Below are positions 27,615 through 34,134 of a DNA stretch of 64,000 nt, one piece after another (position 1 is the stretch's first letter; every line of letters starts with the position of its first letter). The position numbers were made by a program, and so were the translations under genes. The stretch lies in NCBI GenBank assembly GCA_017569305.1, contig CP069418.1, positions 1 to 64,000 on the forward strand, written 5' to 3'. Under the pieces are notes generated by a model. It did not search any database. It saw nothing but the letters and a program-made list of their open reading frames with translations, and was not told where the DNA came from. Source of the stretch: Clostridiales bacterium FE2011 (lineage in GTDB: Bacteria > Bacillota > Clostridia > Christensenellales > Aristaeellaceae).

Positions 27615-28541
27615 TTACTTCCTGCATTCAAGAACACGATACATCATGATACCGGCGGCAACAGAAGCATTCAGGCTTTCAATCTTTCCTTTCATGGGAA
27701 GCGATACAGTATAATCGCATTTCTCTGCGACAAGACGGCTGATTCCATCCTCTTCTGCCCCGATGACCAGCGCCACTCCTCCGGTAAAGTCTGTCTTTCT
27801 GTAATCATTTCCATTCATTGTAACAGCATAAAGCCAGATGTTCTTTTCCTGAAGATATTCAATGGTACGGGCCAGATTGCTGACTCTTGCCACTTTAACA
27901 TATTCCACCGCACCGGCGGAAGACTTGACAGCCGACGGTGTAAGGCCGACACTTCTGTGCTGTGGAATGATAATACCATGCACTCCTGTACACTCAGCCG
28001 TACGGATAATAGCACCCAGATTATGGGGATCCGTGATTCCATCCAGAAGGATAAGGAATGGATCTTCACCTTTTTCAGAAGCTGTATTCAGTATATCATC
28101 CACTGATGAATACTGATAAGCCGATGCAAAAGCAACCAGGCCCTGATGATTAGGTGCGACTGCATCCAGTCTTGATTTCTCGACAACCTGAATCTGGATT
28201 TTCTGTTCTTTTGCCTTTTGGACAATTTCTCTCGCCGATCCTGAAAGCTCTCCCTTCTGAACAAGCAGTTTTTCAAGATCATGGTGATTTTTTAATGCTT
28301 CCCGGATTGGATTTCTGCCTGTGAGAATGTATTCATTGTTTTGTTCTGTTTTCTCATTCAGGTTTATCCGTGATTCATGATTCCTGTATTCAAACTGCTG
28401 ATAGCCCGTCGGGACAGTGCTTTCTTTATCAGGGAAACTCTTTTTTCTTTCATTGCTGTATGAACGTCGTTTCTCAGAAACACCTTTTTGTGCGCGTCTG
28501 CCGCTGGATTTTTCTGCATTTTTTCTGGAATCAAATGCCAT
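27615..28541 (-). CDS. rlmB: 23S rRNA 2'-O-methyltransferase RlmB-type (SPOUT)
   Basis: A 308-residue TrmH-family methyltransferase, homologous to RlmB which methylates G2251 of 23S rRNA. The N-terminal 75 residues are a basic, low-complexity extension. Conserved parts are the L30e-like substrate domain (GRNPIREALKNHHDLEKLLVQ) and SPOUT motifs LLDGITDPHNLGAIIRTAE, LTPSAVKSSAGAVEYVKV, and VIGAEEDGIS near the C terminus, which form the SAM-binding knot. Overlap spacing with thyX is 1 nt, and sigH follows. Confidence 0.94.
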   Translation of the reverse strand: MAFDSRKNAEKSSGRRAQKGVSEKRRSYSNERKKSFPDKESTVPTGYQQFEYRNHESRINLNEKTEQNNEYILTGRNPIREALKNHHDLEKLLVQKGELSGSAREIVQKAKEQKIQIQVVEKSRLDAVAPNHQGLVAFASAYQYSSVDDILNTASEKGEDPFLILLDGITDPHNLGAIIRTAECTGVHGIIIPQHRSVGLTPSAVKSSAGAVEYVKVARVSNLARTIEYLQEKNIWLYAVTMNGNDYRKTDFTGGVALVIGAEEDGISRLVAEKCDYTVSLPMKGKIESLNASVAAGIMMYRVLECRK

Positions 28542-28542
28542 A

Positions 28543-29289
28543 TCAGACTTCCTCCTTATGTGACCGGATCAGAGCTTCTCTGTTTCTACGGATTTCTGCA
28601 GCCATGCCGCAGGTTTTTTCGCCTTCAGGGCATTTTCCCCGAATACAGGCAGGTCCGGCATCCATAAATAATGCAGGAGCTGTATTAAAGCATATTCTGA
28701 ACATTTCTTCAGCCATTTTTCTGATTTCCCATTGTGCTCTGTTGCACATTCTCAATGAGAAGAAATGTCTCAGTTCGCGAACATTCATTGTCACTACCAG
28801 CCTGGTTTCACAGGCGTTCGGAAGCACAAAGCGCGCATCTTCATTGGATTTTTCACCTTTGCCAAGCTTTTTCTGCCAATCAACATACCAGGATTCTATT
28901 GTATCCATCTGCTTCTGGTACTGCTGTACTGCTTCTTCCCCCAGCGCAGCAATACTGTCGGGCATGATAAATCCAAAGCCGTTTTCATAGGAGACATATC
29001 GCTGGCTCTGAACAGAAAAGCTGGCAATACGATGTCTTGTCAGCTGTGCAAGCAGAACACGGCTGACCCCTTCAACACCAAAGGAAAACGTGACATGTTC
29101 CAGCACGGATTCATGTCCCATACCCATCAGTTTTTCAATAAATGCAGATTGATCTTTCTGAGATATTTTTTCTTTCAGATCTTCTATTGTCGATTTTGAA
29201 TAGCAAAGTTTTGCACTCAGCGCAATCGTTTCTTCCGGCGAAAGCGTGTGACGGAGAAGGATTACTTTGAGTTTCTTTTGTTCAGCCAT
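28543..29289 (-). CDS. thyX: Flavin-dependent thymidylate synthase ThyX
   Basis: A 248-residue ThyX that makes dTMP from dUMP with methylene-tetrahydrofolate, FAD and NADPH. The signature RHRxxSxxxxSQR is at 85-97. I took ATG 29289 because AGGTGAG is 5 nt upstream; a GTG 6 nt earlier overlaps that site. The gene overlaps mrnC by 8 nt, so thyX is embedded in the mrnC-rlmB-sigH cluster. No thyA is visible in the window. Confidence 0.96.
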   Translation of the reverse strand: MAEQKKLKVILLRHTLSPEETIALSAKLCYSKSTIEDLKEKISQKDQSAFIEKLMGMGHESVLEHVTFSFGVEGVSRVLLAQLTRHRIASFSVQSQRYVSYENGFGFIMPDSIAALGEEAVQQYQKQMDTIESWYVDWQKKLGKGEKSNEDARFVLPNACETRLVVTMNVRELRHFFSLRMCNRAQWEIRKMAEEMFRICFNTAPALFMDAGPACIRGKCPEGEKTCGMAAEIRRNREALIRSHKEEV

Positions 29290-29695
29290 TTTCACTCACC
29301 TCTTCTATAGTACTTACCAGCCTGCTGATCCTGTCATTCTGTCCTGTCAGATACAGATATCCGAACAATGCTTCAAATCCGGTTGAGGCCGCATATTCGT
29401 CAGGGTCCTGATTCCGCGGAGCTGAATGCTTTGCATGAGCATTCCTTCCCCTTCTGACAATCTCTGATTCAGTTTCGTTCAGTTCTTCCTGGATTTTCTG
29501 CAATATTACAGCTTGTGAATGTGCATTGACCATACTGACACATTCTTTATGCATATGACGAACGTTATATCTTTTCATGATCAGTTTATATCTGACAATC
29601 AGTTCCCAGACTGAATCTCCAATGTAGGCAAGCTGCAGTGCATTCAGCTGTAGCGCTTCCTGCTGTTCCATCCCTTTTCCGAACCGAAGACTCAA
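29282..29695 (-). CDS. mrnC: Mini-ribonuclease III
   Basis: A 137-residue RNase III-like protein lacking the dsRNA-binding domain, which matures 23S rRNA in Bacillus. Family sequence: LAYIGDSVWELIVRYKL, the central HMHKECVSMVNAHSQA, RRGRNAHAKHSAPRN, and EYAASTGFEALFGYLYLTG. Start is TTG at 29695, 7 nt from GGGAGG; a later ATG (29671) would lack a site. First gene of the mrnC-thyX-rlmB-sigH operon. Confidence 0.93.
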   Translation of the reverse strand: MSLRFGKGMEQQEALQLNALQLAYIGDSVWELIVRYKLIMKRYNVRHMHKECVSMVNAHSQAVILQKIQEELNETESEIVRRGRNAHAKHSAPRNQDPDEYAASTGFEALFGYLYLTGQNDRISRLVSTIEEVSENG

Positions 29696-29789
29696 ATGAC
29701 TGACCTCCCAAATATATTTATATAATTATATCATACTCTTTGTGCAGAATAAATATGATCCTCTCCTGCAAATTTCATAAAAAAGATAC

Positions 29790-29817
29790 TTGACAGCTGC
29801 AGAATAATGTGTATAAT
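29790..29817 (+). promoter_or_regulatory. Promoter of tRNA-Lys
   Basis: TTGACA (29790-29795) and TATAAT (29812-29817), both perfect, are 16 bp apart just before the tRNA. Confidence 0.8.
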
Positions 29818-29833
29818 AACGTTTGTTGTCCGG

Positions 29834-29906
29834 GCACCATTAGCTCAGTTGGTAGAGCACCTGACTCTTAATCAGGGTGTCTAGGGTTCGAGTCCCTAAT
29901 GGTGTA
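29834..29906 (+). tRNA. tRNA-Lys (anticodon CTT)
   Basis: A complete 73-nt cloverleaf: acceptor GCACCAT with ATGGTGT (one G-T pair), D arm GCTC/GAGC, anticodon stem CCTGA/TCAGG with loop CTCTTAA (anticodon CTT, reading AAG), and T arm TAGGG-TTCGAGT-CCCTA. CCA is not encoded. Confidence 0.95.
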
Positions 29907-29911
29907 CAGTG

Positions 29912-29945
29912 AGCTGGAAGCATAAAGCTTCCAGCTTGTTTTTTA
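29912..29945 (+). terminator. Terminator of tRNA-Lys
   Basis: A 10-bp stem (29912-29921 with 29927-29936), loop ATAAA, followed by a TGTTTTTTAT run. Confidence 0.85.
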
Positions 29946-29962
29946 TCTTTTTCAACAAAGAA

Positions 29963-29993
29963 CAGCGGTCTGCATTGATAATGCAGACCGCTG
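29963..29993 (-). terminator. Terminator of ferredoxin gene
   Basis: A perfect 13-bp stem (29963-29975 with 29981-29993) with a 5-nt loop, 17 nt past the ferredoxin stop on the minus strand; the following T-run is interrupted (TTCTTTGTT). Confidence 0.7.
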
Positions 29994-30009
29994 TCTGATT
30001 CTGTTGTGA

Positions 30010-30180
30010 TCAGGCCTGAGCGGGAGCTCCCACAGGGCAGGTCTCGGCACAAGCACCGCATTCGATGCAGGTGTCAGGATTGATCTCGTATTTGCCGTCA
30101 CCTTCGCTGATAGCGGATACGGGGCACTCAGCAGCACAAGCGCCGCAGCTGATGCATTCATCGGAAATTTTGTAAGCCAT
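30010..30180 (-). CDS. 2[4Fe-4S] ferredoxin
   Basis: A 56-residue clostridial-type ferredoxin, an electron carrier for anaerobic oxidoreductases. The two motifs are C10-I-S-C-G-A-C-A-A-E-C-P and C-I-E-C-G-A-C-A-E-T-C-P, that is two CxxCxxCxxxCP sets. It ends ...GAPAQA. A GGAGG site lies 8 nt upstream of the ATG. It has its own promoter and terminator and is monocistronic. The small size keeps it out of simple length filters. Confidence 0.96.
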   Translation of the reverse strand: MAYKISDECISCGACAAECPVSAISEGDGKYEINPDTCIECGACAETCPVGAPAQA

Positions 30181-30231
30181 AAAACTAACCTCCTCTTATT
30201 TGTCCGCGCAGTAATGCGTGAAACTATAAAA

Positions 30232-30260
30232 AGTATATCATCGAACAATTTGAAAATCAA
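30232..30260 (-). promoter_or_regulatory. Promoter of ferredoxin gene
   Basis: On the minus strand TTGATT (30255-30260) and TATACT (30232-30237) are 17 bp apart, immediately after the ricT stop. Confidence 0.65.
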
Positions 30261-30264
30261 TATA

Positions 30265-31467
30265 TCATTTGTCCTGGCTGATCGCCTGCATCGCTTTCTG
30301 CAAAGCGTCTGCCCACGGACTTCTGGGACTTGTTTCCGAGGTGGCCTGTGTTTCTTTTGCAACGTTATGATCAGGCTGGGCCTGAACCTCTTCTCCGTCC
30401 TTTTTTTCATGTTGGCGGTTAGGGTTTTCCCTTCTCACAGGCTGTCCCAGTATAGGTTTACGTGCTTTCCTGTTATTCTTTTCTTCGCTGTTTATACTGA
30501 TATCTGTTTCAGTCGGATTCATTTTTTCATCAGCATCTGAATCCTCCGATTTTTCTGTCGAAACATTCTGGGCTTTCTTTCTGGCAAAGCCTTCATAAAC
30601 CGGCTCTGTCTTTTCTTCACCATTATTTTTCTTTCCCTGTTCCTGGTTTGTATTTCCATCCGAAGGTTTTGTGATGTTTTCAAGCGGGTATTCCTTAATT
30701 TCGCTTGTGTCTCCGTTTGTCAGCCGGACAAAAACAGTTTCCTTGACGATATTTAGATCTGTTACAGGTCCTGTTCCATCCGGTGTGATGACTTCCCGTC
30801 CGATTTTAGGCATCTTTTTCCTGGTCATTTCATAATGCTCCTGTTCATACTTCAGGCAGCACATGAGGCGGCCGCATACGCCGCTTATTTTTGTTGGATT
30901 CAGTGACAGGTTCTGCTCTTTTGCCATTTTGATGGAAACCGGCTGAAACTGATCAAGAAATGATCCGCAGCATATCGGTCTTCCACAGGGGCCAAGGCCG
31001 CCCAGCATTTTGGCCTCATCTCTGACGCCGATCTGCCTCAGTTCTATTCTCATTTTGAACACTGAAGCAAGATCCTTTACCAAAGATCTGAAATCAACTC
31101 TTCCGTTCGCAGTAAAGAAGAACAGAATCTTACTGTTGTCAAAAGCATATTCCACAGAAACCAGCTTCATTTCCAGTTTGTGTTCAGCTATTTTTTTCTG
31201 GCAGATGCCAAAGGCTTCTTTTTCTTTCACACGGTTTTCCTGCCCGTGTTTTATATCCTGTTCATCCGCAATTCTGATTACTTTTTTCAGGGGCGTACGC
31301 CAGTTCTCTTCGTCTACTTCCCTCGTTCCCATAACAACTTCACCCAGATCGTTGCCCCTGGCGGTATCAACAATGACATAGTCCCCGGTTTTAACGTCGG
31401 TATCGGAAGAATCAAAATAGTACATCTTTCCGTTTTCCTGAAACTGTACTCCGATTATTCTGCCCAT
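30265..31467 (-). CDS. ricT: RicT (YaaT, PSP1 domain) RNA-maturation/sporulation regulator
   Basis: A 400-residue PSP1-domain protein. RicT forms the Y-complex with RicA and RicF, which supports RNase Y mRNA processing, and mutants are defective in sporulation initiation. The PSP1 core is about 1-270 and contains the cysteine motifs CGRPICC and CGRLMCC, which bind Fe-S clusters in Bacillus. The last 120 residues are a hydrophilic, low-complexity tail rich in Glu, Lys and Asn. It overlaps holB by 13 nt. Confidence 0.92.
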   Translation of the reverse strand: MGRIIGVQFQENGKMYYFDSSDTDVKTGDYVIVDTARGNDLGEVVMGTREVDEENWRTPLKKVIRIADEQDIKHGQENRVKEKEAFGICQKKIAEHKLEMKLVSVEYAFDNSKILFFFTANGRVDFRSLVKDLASVFKMRIELRQIGVRDEAKMLGGLGPCGRPICCGSFLDQFQPVSIKMAKEQNLSLNPTKISGVCGRLMCCLKYEQEHYEMTRKKMPKIGREVITPDGTGPVTDLNIVKETVFVRLTNGDTSEIKEYPLENITKPSDGNTNQEQGKKNNGEEKTEPVYEGFARKKAQNVSTEKSEDSDADEKMNPTETDISINSEEKNNRKARKPILGQPVRRENPNRQHEKKDGEEVQAQPDHNVAKETQATSETSPRSPWADALQKAMQAISQDK

Positions 31468-32474
31468 AAATCACTTTCTCCTATAAATGTTAAAAGTAGT
31501 TGTTCTAAAACTGCCTGAAAATTGACATTGCTGGCATTCTGCTTCCTGGCGCATGCTATCGCGTCTGTCAGAAGAGTAAATCTTTCAAGCGGTGCTCTTT
31601 CTGCAAAATGCTGCCATTCTTTTGAATAATCCTCAGGATAATCTTTTCCATCATGAAAAAGCCGGTATTTCAGGAACTGGCCGACAACTTCCTCAAGAAT
31701 ATCAAAAAGCTGATCTGACGATCCCTTGCGATCTTTCCATGATGTTGATATATTCAGGACCTCGCTTCTTTTTCTGTTTCCGAAAAACGCCTTCACTATT
31801 TCGTCTTTCATCTTCCAGTAAGAATCATCGGAGGAAAGCCTGATTGCATTTCCGATGGAACCGCCTGAGGCCCTGGCTGCCTTTTCGGCTATCCCCTGTT
31901 CAATTCCGGATGAAACAAGGATCTTCGTGATATATTTTTCATTCCAGGGGATGAGTTTAATATTCCGGCACCTGCTGCGTACAGTCGTCAGGATCTGCTC
32001 TGGATGGCTTGTTGTCATCAGAAAAAAAGTATTTTGAGGCGGTTCCTCAAGAATCTTGAGCAAACTGTTCTGTGCCTGGGGAGTCATGTTTTCAGCATCA
32101 GGAATCATTACAACCCTGTTGCCTCCTCCATAGGCATATCTGCTGCACAACCTGATCATTTCCCGGATATCTTCCACTGGAATAGTTGCCCTGCCCTTTT
32201 GTACATCCGGTGAAATGGGATTGCCCTTTTCAATGACTGTTATATCCGGATGTTCTCCGGCCAGCGTCAGCCTGCAGCCGTCACATTCACCGCACGGTAT
32301 CTCTCCGGTGGATGAACACATCATAGATCTCGCAATCAATCCTGCAAGTGTTCGTTTTCCTGCCCCAGGCTGTCCGGTGATCAGTACAGCATGAACAAGC
32401 CGATGCTCTGTAATCTGTTTTTTCAGAGCATCTATTTCAGATCCTTGCTGACGAAAATCTTCAAATGAAAACAT
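31455..32474 (-). CDS. holB: DNA polymerase III delta' subunit
   Basis: A 339-residue AAA+ clamp-loader subunit. The P-loop is GQPGAGKRT near 36-44; a zinc-like set of Cys residues (CSSTGEIPCGECDGC) follows; then PDAENMTPQAQNSLLKILEEPP and SRCRNIKL. Start ATG 32474 is 6 nt from AGGG; the ATG at 32480 abuts the site. darA is 14 nt upstream and ricT is overlapped, the order found in Bacillus (darA-holB-ricT; yaaR is missing here). Confidence 0.93.
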   Translation of the reverse strand: MFSFEDFRQQGSEIDALKKQITEHRLVHAVLITGQPGAGKRTLAGLIARSMMCSSTGEIPCGECDGCRLTLAGEHPDITVIEKGNPISPDVQKGRATIPVEDIREMIRLCSRYAYGGGNRVVMIPDAENMTPQAQNSLLKILEEPPQNTFFLMTTSHPEQILTTVRSRCRNIKLIPWNEKYITKILVSSGIEQGIAEKAARASGGSIGNAIRLSSDDSYWKMKDEIVKAFFGNRKRSEVLNISTSWKDRKGSSDQLFDILEEVVGQFLKYRLFHDGKDYPEDYSKEWQHFAERAPLERFTLLTDAIACARKQNASNVNFQAVLEQLLLTFIGESDLWAE

Positions 32475-32488
32475 CGGCATCCCTGCTT

Positions 32489-32830
32489 TTAGACTTTCAG
32501 GAACTGATCCACGGTCAGGACAAACATCGTTGCTCCCCCGACTGTGACTTCGATCGGATAGGATGAATACTCATTCTGTGAAATACCGCCGGATACTGAC
32601 GGAGAAACTGTGGAAATCTGCTTCCTGCTTTTGCATACAGATTCAACAATACTCACTGCTTCATCAATCCTGTTGTCATCCACGCCAAGCAGCAAAGTGG
32701 TGTTCCCTGCCTTCAGGAATCCGCCTGTGGTTGCCAGTTTGGTCACTCCGAATCCCTGCTGCATTAAAACGGACAGAAGTTTTGATGCGTCCTCATCCTG
32801 AACAATAGCGATGATAAGCTTCATAGACAT
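32489..32830 (-). CDS. darA: Cyclic di-AMP receptor DarA (PII-like, YaaQ)
   Basis: A 113-residue PII-like trimer that binds c-di-AMP. The family pattern MKLIIAIVQDEDASKLLSVLMQQGF, GGFLKAGNTTLLLGVD and the C-terminal GGATMFVLTVDQFLKV are clear. The output target of DarA is not well defined. Start ATG 32830 has GGAG 4 nt before; ATG 32824 is an alternative. It is first in darA-holB-ricT. Confidence 0.95.
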   Translation of the reverse strand: MSMKLIIAIVQDEDASKLLSVLMQQGFGVTKLATTGGFLKAGNTTLLLGVDDNRIDEAVSIVESVCKSRKQISTVSPSVSGGISQNEYSSYPIEVTVGGATMFVLTVDQFLKV

Positions 32831-32857
32831 TCTTCTCCTTCCGCATTTAACTGTAAA

Positions 32858-32886
32858 ATTATACGCTACATCATATTCAAAATCAA
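32858..32886 (-). promoter_or_regulatory. Promoter of darA-holB-ricT
   Basis: On the minus strand TTGATT (32881-32886) and TATAAT (32858-32863) are 17 bp apart, about 28 nt before the darA start. Confidence 0.75.
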
Positions 32887-32962
32887 GTTTGTCCCTTTAT
32901 TTTCATATTCTCTGTTCAAAACGACAGTGGTGGCATCTTCCGTTATGGAATCATCCGGATTC

Positions 32963-32991
32963 TTTACATCATCATGGAAAAAGGATAAACT
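32963..32991 (+). promoter_or_regulatory. Putative promoter for the YpsC-type gene
   Basis: TTTACA (32963-32968) and TAAACT (32986-32991) are 17 bp apart, ending 21 nt before the ATG. Confidence 0.4.
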
Positions 32992-33012
32992 GATGAAATG
33001 GGAGGAATCAGA

Positions 33013-34134
33013 ATGAATCATTTATATCATTGCTATGCCAGCGCCGCTTTCGGTATGGAAGGACTTGTTTCAAAGGAACTGAAAAGCATCGGACTACACG
33101 ACGTTGAGGCCGGAAACGGTTTTGTCCTTTTTTCCGCAACCGGTAAAGAACTGTTCCTTGCCAATATGGAACTGCATTTCAGCGACAGATTATATATTAT
33201 TCTGGCCTCAGGAGAATGCAAAAGTTTTGAAGATCTTTTTCAGCTTGTTTCATCTGTCCGCTGGGCTGATTATTTCTCACGGGATGATTTTATCGACATA
33301 TCCTGTAAATGTACCAGAAGCCAGTTAATGAGCCAGCGTGACTGTCAGTCGATTACCAAAAAAGCAATCATTGAAAATGTGAAAAAAGAAACCGGACAAA
33401 GCACTTTTCCCGAATCCGGTTCTGCCTTGTCTGTCCATGTCTCTGTAAGAAACGATCTGGTCAGGATCCTCCTGAACACCTCAGGAGAAGCGCTCTCCCG
33501 CCGAGGATATCGTACCTGGAACGGTGAAGCTCCTCTTCGTGAAACACTGGCCGCAGCTCTTGTGGAACTCAGCGGATGGAAACCAGGACAGCCGCTTCAT
33601 GATCCATGCTGCGGAACAGGGACAATACTGATAGAATCAGCTCTGAAATCCGGCAGGATCGCTCCGGGAATCAACAGACAGTTCGCCATGGAAAAGTATA
33701 AATGCTTTCAGGGCCTCGGTTTTGCATCTCTTCGCGCTTCTCTGAAAGCAATGGAATCAAGGGAATGCATTTCCGGCATCAGCGGTTCGGATCTCGATCC
33801 TGAAGCGCTGGAACTTGCAAAAAGGCATATTGCCCAGGCCGGTCTGGACAGTAATACAATCCATTTGGAACATCTTCCGCTCCAGGAACTGAACCTTGAT
33901 GCAGAAAATGGTGTTTTTATATGTAATCCGCCATACGGCGAACGCCTGAGCGACCAGGCCGGATGCCGCAAACTCTATCATGATCTTTTCCTGCTGAAAA
34001 AGCGTCATCCATCCTGGAAGCTCTGTGCGATTTCATCAGACCCTGCTTTTGAAAGAAGCTTTGGCAAAAAAGCAGACAGGAAACGTCGTTTATATAACGG
34101 ACGTCTTGAATGTGTTTATTACGTTTACAACTGA
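33013..34134 (+). CDS. Class I SAM-dependent RNA methyltransferase with THUMP domain (YpsC/RlmL-type)
   Basis: A 373-residue protein with an N-terminal THUMP RNA-binding domain (about 45-155) and a Rossmann methyltransferase domain. Motifs are HDPCCGTGTILIES (SAM-binding) and the target-amine signature NPPYG (FICNPPYGERL). The family includes 23S rRNA guanine-N2 methyltransferases such as RlmL; the substrate here is inferred. ATG 33013 follows GGGAGGA; frames starting at 32998 are rejected. It is convergent with the L,D-transpeptidase gene, overlapping it by 10 nt at their 3' ends. Confidence 0.9.
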   Translation: MNHLYHCYASAAFGMEGLVSKELKSIGLHDVEAGNGFVLFSATGKELFLANMELHFSDRLYIILASGECKSFEDLFQLVSSVRWADYFSRDDFIDISCKCTRSQLMSQRDCQSITKKAIIENVKKETGQSTFPESGSALSVHVSVRNDLVRILLNTSGEALSRRGYRTWNGEAPLRETLAAALVELSGWKPGQPLHDPCCGTGTILIESALKSGRIAPGINRQFAMEKYKCFQGLGFASLRASLKAMESRECISGISGSDLDPEALELAKRHIAQAGLDSNTIHLEHLPLQELNLDAENGVFICNPPYGERLSDQAGCRKLYHDLFLLKKRHPSWKLCAISSDPAFERSFGKKADRKRRLYNGRLECVYYVYN

